Assembly (NCBI RefSeq): GCF_001956585.1
Contig: NZ_MSRR01000023.1
Span: 1-64,000 of the forward strand
Direction of reading: 5' to 3'
DNA from: Actinomyces naeslundii
GTDB taxonomy: Bacteria; Actinomycetota; Actinomycetes; Actinomycetales; Actinomycetaceae
DNA length: 64,000 bases
In this document: one piece after another, positions 35,716-44,663 of the stretch
Position numbering within the stretch: the first letter of the stretch is position 1
Layout of the letters: every line of letters begins with the position of its first letter
Notes under the pieces: generated by a model
What the model was told of the DNA's origin: nothing
Databases searched by the model: none
Seen by the model: only the letters and a program-made list of their open reading frames with translations
Translations under genes and position numbers: made by a program

Positions 35716-38562
35716 TCAGTCCATATCGGCTCGACGGCGTCGGTACGCCTGAATCATCATGCCCAGTGCCGTGATCCCCAGTACCGTTCCTCCGGCGATG
35801 ATGAAGGTGTCGGCCGCACTCCCTCCGGTGAAGGGGATGGCGGGAACCGCCGACTTGCGGTTGGAGATGTTGCCCAGCGCCACGACCTGGCCCTGAGTGG
35901 AGATGGTGATGGTGCGAGGCGTGGCGTCGAGGACGTAGCCGGTCGGCGCTTTGGTCTCAATGAGCTGGTAGGAGCCGTGGTCCAAGTCCGCTAGCTTGAA
36001 GGCGCCGGGGTTCGTATCGGTGTCCAGGCCGCCCTGGGCGCAGGTGCCTGTGCAGTCGGTGATGGTGCGGGTCTGGTCGGGTAGGGGCCTGCCGTTGGAG
36101 TCGAGAGGGGTCAGTGACCACTGGGCTCCCTTGATGGCGTTGCCCCGTTCGTCGGTCTTGGTCCAGGTGGCCGATCCTTTGATCCGGGTGTTGGTGACCT
36201 GCCCGAGGTTGAGAGTGGGGGTCTTGTCGTCCTTGCCGGCGGCGGGTGCCGATCCGTCCAGGGTCTTGGTCAGTGTTGTCCCGGAGATGTGGTAGCCGGT
36301 CGGCGCCTGGGTCTCGGTGAGGGAGTACTCGCCCCAGGTCAGCCCGGAGACTCTGAAGAACCCGGCACGAGGGTCTTGGTCCGTCGAGTCGTTGGGGCAC
36401 GTGGCCTTGCCGCCGGTGACGACGCAGTCGGCCACCTCCTTCTGGCCGTCGTTCAGTGATGCCGAGGCCAGCGTGAAGACGGCCCCTGCCAGGGGGTTGC
36501 CGGCCTCGTCGACCTTGCTCCAGACGACCTGCCCCGGCAGTGCCGTGTTGATCATCGTGCACTGCATCCACTCGCCGATGGCGAGATCCAGGGTCTTCGA
36601 GGCGGTGTCGATGGTCGACGCCGGAGTCCGGAGATCGGAGTTCGGGTGCGGTGTGCAGGTGACGGTGGCCTCGTACCCGGCGGACTTGGGCGACGACGAG
36701 GACTCGGACAGAACCGTCTTGCCCTGGGGCAGGTAAGCGGCGTCGAAGCCGCCGGCTCCTGAGGCCGTTTTACCATTCTTGGGAGAGGCGGTGAGTGTCC
36801 AGTCATTGGCGGACAGGCCCAGGGATCCGGCCGCGGTGTTGTCCACCTGTTTGACCATGGTCAGGTTAGGCAGTTGGACCTGTACCTGGTGGTCCTCGAC
36901 CTCACCGTTGAGTGCGATACCGGTGGGCTTCGGATCCTCCGCCGCCTTACCGTTGGCCGACGGGCCGGTGATGCGCAGGCGCATGAAGGTGGCTGCGCCG
37001 TTGCCGGTCAAGGTGCTTCGCTTGGCGTCCTGGGGGACGGTCCAGGTCAAAGTGGCGGTGCCTTGGTCGGAGCAGGAGGTCACCGCAGAGCGCTCGGTGG
37101 AGCTGAAAGAGCCGTCGCCGTTCCAGTCGATCCAGCCGGCGATCTTGGTGCTCCGGCCCGAGCAGGTGATCTGTTGGCTCCACTTCTTACCAATATCGGT
37201 CCAGATAACTTGGTCCCAATTGTCAGGGAGAGCGTCCTCGTCATCGATGTCGTCAGTATCGTCGCCTAAGGCGTCAGTGGTGTGGAGGACGCTGCCATTA
37301 TGGTCCGTCAGGGCACCCAGGCGCACGACTGCGGAATTGGTAGTGGCCACGTGCTCTTGATCCGCGGCCTGACTCAGGTTGTACCAATTGCCGGGGTCGC
37401 CCTCGTACGGCGTCTCGCCGCGGGCGATGTTGAGCTGTCCCGTGTCGGACAGCTCCCCACCGTTCCATGCGGGCTGGAACACGCTGCCGGCGACGCCATA
37501 GCTCTCAGGTGCGTCGCCGTAGTCCATGTAGGAGACGATGCCGAGGGCGACGGCGCCCTTACCGCCTCCGTGGATCTCAACGTAGCCACTGCGGGTGTTG
37601 CTCAGAAGTATGACCGAAGAGGGTCCGTAACCCGTGTTGAAGAACGAGCTGCACTCGGCGTTGTCCGGGCGGAGCTTGACGCCGGACCTGTTGCCAACAG
37701 GTGTGGAGACGGTGACCTTACCCGCCCAGGAACTCGTCTTGCACCCAGGTGTTCGGGCGGTCTCCAGTAGGCGGTAGGAGACGTCTTGGGAGCGGATATA
37801 GGGAATTGGGGAAACGGAGATGTACTCCTTCTGGCCGTGCGGGTTGTGCCAGCTCGAGGACTCCGCATCGGCGAAAACCATGCCCTCCATGGGAATCTCG
37901 ACCTTATTGGGGAGACGTTCCAGCTGGCTCTTCGCGGGCTGGGAGGTGGAGGTGACGAGGTAGGAACTGCATTCGACCTGGAACTGGTGGGTTGAGGAGT
38001 CTTGCAGGTTGGCAATACCCAGGGGCAGGTTGGATGAGGTCACGTAGGGCCTTTTGACAGCCCCGGCCGTGTAGTTCGTACCGTCGTTATAAAGATGAGG
38101 CAGGCCATCTCCTCTCCAGCTACCCGGTTTGTATCCGATACTCAGGCCCCGATCCGTGGGTAGACCCGACTCTTTTCTCCCTACGGCAGTGGTTCGCACA
38201 TTGGATACGGTGCAACGACTGGTGCGCCACATATTGCCGGAGATCTGTGTCGGAGTCGACCAGACCACGCCGGTGCTTCCGTCAGGAAGGATCGCCGCAC
38301 CTCTGCCTGCCACGGTGTTGGTCATTTCGGTCCAGTCGATCCAGTCGATCACTTGGACGAATTTTCCTGACCCCCCGGAAGGATTGCCGTGAATGGCTTC
38401 GGCCGGGGGTGCCGGAAGCGTTGCCGTGCCCAGTGCGGCAGCTATCAGAGCCAGCGCCGAGATGGCGGCACCACTCCTCAGTCTCTGACGAGACTGGTGC
38501 GCTGGTTGACGTGATGACGTCAGTTCCCTCCGGCGTGAGCGGACAAAAAGTCGGCGAAGCAT
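35716..38562 (-). CDS. Large cell-surface adhesin-like protein with GEVED and two SpaA-type domains and a sorting signal
   Basis: The 948-residue protein has a signal peptide ending near AEA (residue about 55), a ~230-residue N-terminal domain, DYGDAPESYG and LNGEVEDHQVQV that mark the GEVED domain (about residues 350-565), and two SpaA/Cna-B-like domains (from about residue 677, WSKVDEAGNPLAGA to YSLTETQAPTGY, and from about 797, WTKTDERGNAIKGA to YQLIETKAPTGY), each with the Lys and Glu needed for isopeptide bonds. It ends with IPFTG, a membrane span and RRRRADMD. The final motif is close to LPxTG. I chose ATG 38562, nine bases after GAGG; ATGs at 38589 and 38637 give a longer signal. It is likely anchored by a sortase and may mediate adherence. 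Confidence 0.83.
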   Translation of the reverse strand: MLRRLFVRSRRRELTSSRQPAHQSRQRLRSGAAISALALIAAALGTATLPAPPAEAIHGNPSGGSGKFVQVIDWIDWTEMTNTVAGRGAAILPDGSTGVVWSTPTQISGNMWRTSRCTVSNVRTTAVGRKESGLPTDRGLSIGYKPGSWRGDGLPHLYNDGTNYTAGAVKRPYVTSSNLPLGIANLQDSSTHQFQVECSSYLVTSTSQPAKSQLERLPNKVEIPMEGMVFADAESSSWHNPHGQKEYISVSPIPYIRSQDVSYRLLETARTPGCKTSSWAGKVTVSTPVGNRSGVKLRPDNAECSSFFNTGYGPSSVILLSNTRSGYVEIHGGGKGAVALGIVSYMDYGDAPESYGVAGSVFQPAWNGGELSDTGQLNIARGETPYEGDPGNWYNLSQAADQEHVATTNSAVVRLGALTDHNGSVLHTTDALGDDTDDIDDEDALPDNWDQVIWTDIGKKWSQQITCSGRSTKIAGWIDWNGDGSFSSTERSAVTSCSDQGTATLTWTVPQDAKRSTLTGNGAATFMRLRITGPSANGKAAEDPKPTGIALNGEVEDHQVQVQLPNLTMVKQVDNTAAGSLGLSANDWTLTASPKNGKTASGAGGFDAAYLPQGKTVLSESSSSPKSAGYEATVTCTPHPNSDLRTPASTIDTASKTLDLAIGEWMQCTMINTALPGQVVWSKVDEAGNPLAGAVFTLASASLNDGQKEVADCVVTGGKATCPNDSTDQDPRAGFFRVSGLTWGEYSLTETQAPTGYHISGTTLTKTLDGSAPAAGKDDKTPTLNLGQVTNTRIKGSATWTKTDERGNAIKGAQWSLTPLDSNGRPLPDQTRTITDCTGTCAQGGLDTDTNPGAFKLADLDHGSYQLIETKAPTGYVLDATPRTITISTQGQVVALGNISNRKSAVPAIPFTGGSAADTFIIAGGTVLGITALGMMIQAYRRRRADMD

Positions 38563-38901
38563 GAAGCGGTACCTCAGTCTTAGGGGCATGGGCCTTGACA
38601 CGGTAGCATCAGGGAATTCCAGGGAGACTCTGGCCAAGACCCCTGCAACTCAACAGCAATCAATATTACGGTTGAGTGTCATCAATATATCTACGTCATC
38701 GGTCGGAAAGTAATTCTTCGGTGATCTCTCGACGCAGGCAAGCACGTGGTTTCCATAAGAAGAATCCAGTGAGGGTTTGTCGTTGCTGACACGATGTCGT
38801 GAGGAATCGTGAGACGGCCGGACTCGAAGGGCTGCGCCGTCGGACGGGACTGCTTAGGATAGGTGAGGCTCAGTTACTAAGTGGTGCAGGAGGATGAGGT
38901 C
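38563..38901. other. Intergenic region between the adhesin and DUF364 genes
   Basis: This 339-bp gap is AT-rich near 38640-38700 and holds the divergent promoters of both genes. An iron-box-like sequence lies at 38859-38877. No gene is evident in it. Confidence 0.6.
38859..38877 (+). promoter_or_regulatory. Possible DtxR/IdeR-type iron box
   Basis: ATAGGTGAGGCTCAGTTAC matches the consensus TTAGGTTAGGCTAACCTAA at about 13 of 19 positions. It lies 25 bases upstream of the DUF364 start, where a repressor would block transcription. Confidence 0.4.
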
Positions 38902-39660
38902 ATGTCACAGCCCTGGGAGATCTACGACGCGCTTCTTGACGGACTGCCCGGCGACATCGTTGTGCGGGCGGCCGGCCAGGGGCCCCGTTGGAGCCGTGTT
39001 CTCAACTCCGCCGGCGGTGTCGGCGCGGCCTGGACCATGGATGTCCGCAGCCGCCCGGCTCTTGCGGAGGGCCCGCTGGAGGACCGCCCGCTGCGCGATG
39101 TCGCTGCCCTGGTGAAGTCCTGGAACCTCGCCGAGGCCAGTATCGGACAGGCTGCTATCAACTCCTGGTACTCCCGTGAGGAAACGGCCGCTACCAACGG
39201 GTTCGAGCCCACTGGGGAGGGGACCACCTGGCGCCAGGTCTTCGACCCCTACCGGGAGATGATTATCGGCAAGAAGGTCGCGGTCATCGGTCACTTCCCC
39301 TTCGCCGAGGCCGCCCTGGCGACCGCCGGGGAGTACATCTGCCTCGAGCGCAACCTTCAGCCCGGTGACTGGCCGGACAGTGCCTGCGAGTACGTCCTGC
39401 CCGAGTGCGACCTCGTCTTCATCTCCTCGTCGAGCTTCGTCAACAAGACCGCGCCCAGGCTCATCGAGCTCTCCCGACACGCGCACACCGTCCTCGTTGG
39501 TCCTTCGACGCCGCTCAACCCCGTGCTCTTCGACGCGGGCGTCGACACCATCACCGGTTTCGTCGCGGCGCGCTCCCTGTCCGAACCGGCTGCCCTGGCC
39601 GAGCTGATTCCCGCTGGTGACATCGGGCCGGGCTTCCGCGTCCACCGCCACCGGCCCTGA
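38902..39660 (+). CDS. DUF364-family (putative heavy-metal chelation) protein
   Basis: The 252-residue protein has the DUF4213 start (SQPWEIYDALLDGLPGD) and the DUF364 part from about residue 120 (GKKVAVIGHFPFAEAAL, LPECDLVFISSSSFVNKTAPRLIELSR, VLVGPSTPLNPVLFDAGVDTITGFV). The family is annotated as possible metal chelators; a Rossmann-like fold is predicted. The start ATG 38902 follows GAGG; frames begin slightly earlier at 38881. The iron-box-like site upstream suggests iron or manganese control. Confidence 0.78.
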   Translation: MSQPWEIYDALLDGLPGDIVVRAAGQGPRWSRVLNSAGGVGAAWTMDVRSRPALAEGPLEDRPLRDVAALVKSWNLAEASIGQAAINSWYSREETAATNGFEPTGEGTTWRQVFDPYREMIIGKKVAVIGHFPFAEAALATAGEYICLERNLQPGDWPDSACEYVLPECDLVFISSSSFVNKTAPRLIELSRHAHTVLVGPSTPLNPVLFDAGVDTITGFVAARSLSEPAALAELIPAGDIGPGFRVHRHRP

Positions 39661-39679
39661 CCGGCGGTTCGGCGCCGGT
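39660..39679. terminator. Short hairpin between convergent DUF364 and aldo/keto reductase genes
   Basis: A 7-bp stem ACCGGCG with CGCCGGT around a 6-base loop, directly past the DUF364 stop and 18 bases from the reductase stop. It is a weak terminator candidate. Confidence 0.35.
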
Positions 39680-39696
39680 ATCCGGGGCTGCCTCGC

Positions 39697-40551
39697 TCAG
39701 ACCTGAATCTGATCGGGGTGGGAGCCGGTGCGCCGGCCCTGGTCCAGGGCGTTCAGAGCCGCCATCTGGGCGTCGTCGAGCGTGATACCGAAGACGTCGG
39801 CGTTGGCGGCCATACGCTCGCGATGGGTCGACTTGGGGATCACGACGAGACCGTTCTGCAGGTGCCATCGGATGATGACCTGGGCCGGGCTCGTCCCCAG
39901 GGCCTCGGCGACCTCTACGATCGTCGGCTCTGTCAGCAGCCCGCCCCGTCCCAACGGCGACCAGGACTGCGTGGCGATGCCCATCTGTGCGTGCACGGAG
40001 CGCAGCTCTGACTGGATCAACCAGGGATGAAGCTCGATCTGGTTGACTGCCGGAACCACACCTGTGGCCTCCACGATCCGGTGCAGGTGCTCGGGCTGGT
40101 AGTTGGAGACCCCGATGGCTCGCACCCGCCCGCTGTGAAGGATCTCGATCATGGTGCGCCAGGTGTCCACCAGATCGATTCCCGCGGAGTTCGCCAAGGG
40201 CCAGTGGACGAGGAACAGGTCGAGGACCTCCAGCCTCAGCGCCTTCATGGTGGCATCGAAGCTGCGCAGCGCGTCGTCGCGCCGATGGTTGGGATTGTTG
40301 AGCTTGGAAGTGATGAATAGGTCCCGGCGCGGCAGATCGCAGGCAGCGATCGCCCGTCCCACACCCGCTTCGTTGCCGTACATCTGGGCGGTGTCGATGT
40401 GTCGGTAACCCACCTCCAGGGCGTCGTGGACGACGCGCTCGGCCTCGTCATCGGGAACCTTGTAGGTCCCCAGCCCCAGCTGGGGGATGAGCACCTCCTC
40501 CCCATTGGTTCCACGGGTCAGGGCGCTGGCGGGAACGGACAGTGCGCTCAT
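39697..40551 (-). CDS. Aldo/keto reductase
   Basis: This NADPH-dependent reductase of 284 residues has the TIM-barrel start IPQLGLGTYKVPDDEAERVV, the HIDTAQMYGNE segment with the catalytic Asp and Tyr, the K in FITSKLNN, and LFLVHWPL with the catalytic His. The end VVIPKSTHRERMAAN binds NADP. The closest group is 2,5-diketo-D-gluconate reductase-like. ATG 40551 is used; GTG 40557 is in frame. It is a separate transcription unit. Confidence 0.9.
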   Translation of the reverse strand: MSALSVPASALTRGTNGEEVLIPQLGLGTYKVPDDEAERVVHDALEVGYRHIDTAQMYGNEAGVGRAIAACDLPRRDLFITSKLNNPNHRRDDALRSFDATMKALRLEVLDLFLVHWPLANSAGIDLVDTWRTMIEILHSGRVRAIGVSNYQPEHLHRIVEATGVVPAVNQIELHPWLIQSELRSVHAQMGIATQSWSPLGRGGLLTEPTIVEVAEALGTSPAQVIIRWHLQNGLVVIPKSTHRERMAANADVFGITLDDAQMAALNALDQGRRTGSHPDQIQV

Positions 40552-40611
40552 AGGCACAGCCTACCGAGGGTGTCCGGCAGGGGTGGGTGAACATCGCGCC
40601 GAAGACGGAAC

Positions 40612-40655
40612 GACGACGGCGCCGCCCGGTCGGGAACCGGTACGGCGCCGTCGTC
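40612..40655 (-). terminator. Terminator-like hairpin before the 40.6-kb gene end
   Basis: A 13-bp perfect stem (40612-40624 with 40643-40655) and an 18-base loop, 19 bases past the stop of the minus-strand gene at 40674. Confidence 0.7.
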
Positions 40656-40673
40656 GACGGATCTGAGTGGTCG

Positions 40674-41219
40674 TCAGGCCTGAGCGTCCTCGGGGCTGAT
40701 GCCGTAGCCGCCCTCCTCCTCGGTGGAGTCGGCCCAGTACTCCTCGGCCCACGGGTCCTCGACCGGCTGGCTACGACGCCACACGACGTAGGCGCCGGCA
40801 GCGGCCGCGCCGGCGACGGCGAGCCAACCCAGGGTCTTGAGCACGCGGTGCTTCTTCTGCTTCTTCACGGGAACCTCCAATGCGGCGGACTTTGCGGCAA
40901 CAGCCACGCGCTGGGCGCGCTCTGTCAGGGTACCGTCCTTACCCGCGGCGGCCTGGGCAGCCACGGCGGCGCGCTGCGCACGCGGAATGTAGTCCTCGAC
41001 AACCCGATGGCGGGCCTCGTGGACCACCGGCTCCAGACGCTCCTGTGCGTCCTTGGCCCTGCGGCCCACCTCCTCAGCGGCCTTGCTCACGTGCGGGGCC
41101 GCCCACAGAGCGGCCCGCTCGGCCTGATCGACGACGGACTCGGCGAAGGCGGCAGCCTCCTTGCGCAGATGAGTAGTGTCGAGCTTCTTGTCGCAGCATG
41201 TCTTCGTCAGGCAGGACAT
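40674..41219 (-). CDS. Helical membrane-anchored protein (DUF5324-like)
   Basis: The 181-residue protein has a Cys-containing start (MSCLTKTCCDKK), a long amphipathic alpha-helical region rich in Ala, Glu and Arg (about residues 25-115) that could form a coiled coil, one hydrophobic span (about residues 130-150, LAVAGAAAAGAYVVW) and an acidic tail. The start ATG 41219 follows GGGAGG. It diverges from the cyclophilin gene. Similar helical proteins lie next to cyclophilin genes in other actinobacteria; the function is unknown. Confidence 0.65.
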   Translation of the reverse strand: MSCLTKTCCDKKLDTTHLRKEAAAFAESVVDQAERAALWAAPHVSKAAEEVGRRAKDAQERLEPVVHEARHRVVEDYIPRAQRAAVAAQAAAGKDGTLTERAQRVAVAAKSAALEVPVKKQKKHRVLKTLGWLAVAGAAAAGAYVVWRRSQPVEDPWAEEYWADSTEEEGGYGISPEDAQA

Positions 41220-41386
41220 GGTCGCCTCCCAGGTCGGATACGGATAGTGACGGTCGTTGTGCAACGTGCACTAATGGTCGCACCCTCGGGCCATTGGGCC
41301 TACAAGATGTCCAGACGTTTTGCCTGGGGTGAACAGTGCCGCACACCGCTCAGGGTTCATGCCGAGAGGAGCGGGAGCGTGCCACC

Positions 41387-41917
41387 ATGGCACCTATGGA
41401 AGCGACTCTTCACACCAACCTCGGCGATATCCGCCTGGAGCTCTACCCCGAGCAGGCACCCGAGACCGTCTCCAACTTCGTGGGACTGGCCACTGGTCAG
41501 AAGGCCTGGACGGATCCTCGCACCGGGGAAGAGTCCCACGCGCCCCTGTACGACAACGTCATCTTCCACCGCGTCATCCCCGGTTTCATGATCCAGGGCG
41601 GTGACCCGCTGGGCACCGGCACCGGCGGTCCCGGCTACGTCTTCGATGACGAGATCGATGCCTCGTTGACCTTCGCCGCTCCCTATGTCCTGGCCATGGC
41701 CAATGCCGGCCGCCGTCTGGGCAAGGGCACCAACGGCTCGCAGTTCTTCATCACCACCGCGCCTACCGAGTGGCTTCAGGGTAAGCACACGATCTTCGGT
41801 GCCGTTACCGATGAGGCCTCCCGCGCCGTCGTCGACGCGATCTCCGCCGTTGAGACCGACCCGCGTGACCGTCCTGTCCAGGACGTCATCATCACCTCGG
41901 TGGAGGTCACCGAGTAG
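41387..41917 (+). CDS. ppiA: Peptidyl-prolyl cis-trans isomerase (cyclophilin type)
   Basis: The 176-residue cytoplasmic foldase has the cyclophilin core: TNLGDIRLELYPEQAPETVSNFVGLA, the active-site run VIFHRVIPGFMIQGGDP, and GTNGSQFFIT. The catalytic Arg lies in FHRV. ATG 41387 follows GGGAG at suitable spacing; ATG 41396 is an alternative. No signal peptide is seen. Confidence 0.95.
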   Translation: MAPMEATLHTNLGDIRLELYPEQAPETVSNFVGLATGQKAWTDPRTGEESHAPLYDNVIFHRVIPGFMIQGGDPLGTGTGGPGYVFDDEIDASLTFAAPYVLAMANAGRRLGKGTNGSQFFITTAPTEWLQGKHTIFGAVTDEASRAVVDAISAVETDPRDRPVQDVIITSVEVTE

Positions 41918-41971
41918 CCACATCGCCCGAAATAGGCCGAGTCACCAGCGCCAGGTGTGATTCGCCCCTGT

Positions 41972-42003
41972 GACGCCGCCGGGACCCGCGTCCCGGCGGC
42001 GTC
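41972..42003 (+). terminator. Terminator after ppiA
   Basis: A 14-bp perfect stem (41972-41985 with 41990-42003) with loop CCGC, followed by a short T-containing run. Confidence 0.85.
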
Positions 42004-42059
42004 GTTGTACTCGTTACCGCATACCGAGCTCTGTTCTCACCGCCACACAGGAGTACCCG

Positions 42060-42917
42060 ATGACCTCAACGAACTCGTTCAGCCAGCAGGCGCCGCCGGT
42101 GTGCCCCCGGCACCCGGACACGGTGGCCTACGTGCGTTGCCAGCGCTGCGAACGGCCCACCTGCTCCACCTGTCAGGTTCCCAGCACCGTGGGTGTGCAC
42201 TGCGTGGACTGTGCGCGCCGGTCGCAGGCCGGTCGGCGCCAGGCGCGCACGCTGCTGGGTGGTGCCGCTGTATCCAGCACCACCATCGTCACCAAGGTGC
42301 TCATCGGCCTGTGTGTCGTTGTCTACGTCCTCCAGGTCCTCGTCCCCGGCCAAGGTGATAAGAACCTGGATGTCATGCTGGGCTTCTTCCCGGCAGCAGC
42401 AGCCTCTGAGCCCTGGCGGTTCCTGACGACCGCATTCCTTCACGCGAACTACATGCACCTCGGCTTCAACATGTGGGCATTGTGGGTACTGGGCGGTGCT
42501 CTTGAGCCGGTGCTGGGACGGTGGCGCTTCACCGCCGTCTACCTGCTCAGCGCCCTAGGTGGCTCGACGGCGATCTACTGGCTCTCCTGGCCGGAGACCG
42601 AGGCTTGGACCACCCTGACTGTTGGCGCCTCTGGTGCGGTCTTCGGCCTGTTCTCCACCATGTTCGTGGTGCAGCGGCGCTTCGGGCGGGACACCTCAGG
42701 CATCGTGGCGCTGCTGGTGATCAACGGCGTTGTCTCCTTCCTCGGCGCCAACATCTCCTGGCAAGGGCACCTTGGCGGGCTCATCGTCGGGGGAATCGTT
42801 GCGGCGATCTATGCCTGGGCCCCCCGTGGGAAGCGGCAGTCCGTGGGGATCGCTGGAACCGCAGCGGTCCTGGTGTTGCTCGTAGGGCTCAACGTCGTAC
42901 GGGCCCTCATCGCCTGA
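42060..42917 (+). CDS. Rhomboid-family intramembrane serine protease with zinc-ribbon start
   Basis: The 285-residue protein starts with a zinc-binding stretch with paired Cys residues (CPRHPDTVAYVRCQRCERPTC, CVDC) and then six membrane spans. The catalytic serine is in GASGAVFG (S191) and the catalytic His is in SWQGHLGGL (H237); the HANYMHLGFNMWAL segment is the family's conserved loop 1. The start ATG 42060 follows AGGAG. It is separated from crgA by the intergenic region 42918-43203. Confidence 0.9.
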   Translation: MTSTNSFSQQAPPVCPRHPDTVAYVRCQRCERPTCSTCQVPSTVGVHCVDCARRSQAGRRQARTLLGGAAVSSTTIVTKVLIGLCVVVYVLQVLVPGQGDKNLDVMLGFFPAAAASEPWRFLTTAFLHANYMHLGFNMWALWVLGGALEPVLGRWRFTAVYLLSALGGSTAIYWLSWPETEAWTTLTVGASGAVFGLFSTMFVVQRRFGRDTSGIVALLVINGVVSFLGANISWQGHLGGLIVGGIVAAIYAWAPRGKRQSVGIAGTAAVLVLLVGLNVVRALIA

Positions 42918-43136
42918 GATGTCTGCAGGGTGCCAAGGACCCGAATGACACCCTTGAAAGAACAGCGCTGTCATCCATCCACACCTGGGGACACAGATGT
43001 GGAAACACAAGGGTGTAGTTATCCACAGGTGTGTCCACACATGGGGAAAGTCGGGGTGGGTTGTGGGGACGAGGCTGTCCACTGATCCACAGGATCTCTG
43101 TGGAGTCCGCACCCCTGGGGCGCGAATGCGTACGCG
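42918..43136. other. Intergenic cluster of DnaA-box-like sequences
   Basis: Between the rhomboid and crgA genes lie TTATCCACA (43019-43027, perfect), GTGTCCACA (43031-43039), TGTGGAAAC (42998-43006), TGTGGGGAC (from 43062) and GATCCACAG (from 43085). Convergent genes end on both sides, so the sites are unlikely to act as promoters of either. A DnaA-titration site like datA is one possibility. Confidence 0.5.
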
Positions 43137-43166
43137 AAGGCCCCCGAGCACCAGCTCGGGGGCCTT
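43137..43166. terminator. Strong terminator after crgA
   Basis: A 13-bp perfect stem, AAGGCCCCCGAGC with GCTCGGGGGCCTT, and loop ACCA, 38 bases past the crgA stop. It can serve the minus-strand gene and the rhomboid gene from the other side. Confidence 0.85.
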
Positions 43167-43203
43167 GAGGCTCTCTGTTGAGCGGCGTGGACCGCTCGGA
43201 GCG

Positions 43204-43695
43204 CTACTTCCAGCGCAACAGGCCGAGGAAGCCCGACATCATGATGAGGAAGCCGATGTAGAGGTTGCCGTTGAGCAGCCAGTCGGTGGCGTGGTGCTTG
43301 GTGAAGTACGGCAGCGGGTACTGACCGTTGAACAGGTAGGTGGTGACCACCCACAGCAGCCCGATGACCATGAGCGTCACCATCGTGGGGGCGTACCAAC
43401 GCGGTGAGGCGGTGTCCTTGACCTTGGTGGGTGTTCGGGAGACCCGGTTCGCCGCGGCGCGCGACTCCTCCTCAAGAGCCTTGGCCGCCTTGGCGGGGTT
43501 GCCGGAGCGCTCAGGGTGCTTCTTCGACGACGAGCTCTTCTTCGCGTCCTTGTCCTTCTTCGTGGACTTCTTAGCCGTGTCGGAGCTCTTCTCGGTGTTC
43601 TTCTTCTCGGAGCTGTTCTTGCCGGCGCTCTTCTTCGAGACCTTCTCCGAGCTCTTGTCGGCGTCGTCCTTTGTGGACTTCTTCTCCAAGGCCAC
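43204..43695 (-). CDS. crgA: Cell division protein CrgA
   Basis: CrgA is a small division-site membrane protein that recruits peptidoglycan factors with FtsZ in actinobacteria. The 163-residue protein has a very long hydrophilic start of Lys/Ser repeats (about residues 1-75) and the conserved CrgA part, RWYAPTMVTLMVIGLLWVVTTYLFNGQ, then a second span with GLLRWK. Most CrgA proteins have about 85-95 residues, so the charged N-terminal part is extra. GTG 43695 follows AAGGAG by seven bases. Confidence 0.85.
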   Translation of the reverse strand: MALEKKSTKDDADKSSEKVSKKSAGKNSSEKKNTEKSSDTAKKSTKKDKDAKKSSSSKKHPERSGNPAKAAKALEEESRAAANRVSRTPTKVKDTASPRWYAPTMVTLMVIGLLWVVTTYLFNGQYPLPYFTKHHATDWLLNGNLYIGFLIMMSGFLGLLRWK

Positions 43696-43889
43696 CCTGG
43701 GTCTCCTTACTGGTTGGGGCTGGTGGTGTGAGGCCACCGCAATACATCCGGGCCTAGCCTAGGACATGCAGTGAAGCTTCCTCACGGTGTGCTCTGTGAT
43801 ACGTCCACCACTCCCGGCTGGTCACGGGCGGGGTCTGTCACCATAGACTGGCGGCTAATCCGATGATGTCTCGATCTTGAGGAGGGGCG

Positions 43890-44663
43890 ATGGCAGGAGG
43901 AGGGCTTGTGCGACATCGCGCGCCCGGTCAGAGCCGTGCTGTACGAATCTTCAATGGCACCTTGACCGGGATCGGTGAGCTGCTCATCACCGCCGGCCTC
44001 GTCGTCGCGCTGTTCCTCGTCTGGCAGCTGTGGTGGACCGGTATCGATGCCAACGCAAGTGCTCAGGCCGTTGCGACCCAGTTCCACGAGAAGCAGGTCG
44101 ACTCCCCGAAGACCGAAGGCACCAAGCACTACGACGCTCCTCCTGCGGTGGAGAAGGTCGGCTACGGCGAGACCATCGGGATGCTCGTCGTTCCCAAGTG
44201 GTACGGCGTTACCAACAACAACATGCCCATCCTCGAGGGCACCGGCTCCGACGTCCTGGACCAGGCGGCCGCGGGTCACTACCCCGAAACCCAGCAGCTC
44301 GGGGAGCTCGGCAATTTCTCGATCGCCGGACACCGCCGCACGTATGGCAACTCCTTCCGCCGCATCGACCTGCTCCAGGAGGGCGACGAGATCGTCGTCT
44401 CCACCGCCAAAACCTGGTACGTGTTCCGAGTGACCGGCCATGAGATCGTCCAGCCCGAACAGGTATCGGTCATCGCCCCGGTTCCGAACCAGCCCGACGC
44501 GCAACCAACCGAGCGGTACATTACCTTGACCACCTGTCACGGCTCGACCGCCGGCGAGTTCGGTAACGACCAGCGTTGGATCGTTCACGCGAAGTTCGAG
44601 TACTGGATGGACCGCGCCGAGGGAAGGCCGGCCTCTGTGCTCAATGATCCGGGGGTCAACTGA
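43890..44663 (+). CDS. Class E sortase
   Basis: The 257-residue membrane-anchored cysteine transpeptidase links surface proteins to peptidoglycan. It has one N-terminal span (about residues 30-50), the catalytic His in SIAGHRRTYG (H148), catalytic Cys in TLTTCHG (C216) and Arg in DQRWIVHAKF (R229). The class E sortase recognises LAxTG in other actinobacteria, and this position beside crgA is usual. The surface protein in this window ends in IPFTG, so another sortase may act on it. The following small membrane protein starts in an ATGA overlap. Confidence 0.88.
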   Translation: MAGGGLVRHRAPGQSRAVRIFNGTLTGIGELLITAGLVVALFLVWQLWWTGIDANASAQAVATQFHEKQVDSPKTEGTKHYDAPPAVEKVGYGETIGMLVVPKWYGVTNNNMPILEGTGSDVLDQAAAGHYPETQQLGELGNFSIAGHRRTYGNSFRRIDLLQEGDEIVVSTAKTWYVFRVTGHEIVQPEQVSVIAPVPNQPDAQPTERYITLTTCHGSTAGEFGNDQRWIVHAKFEYWMDRAEGRPASVLNDPGVN

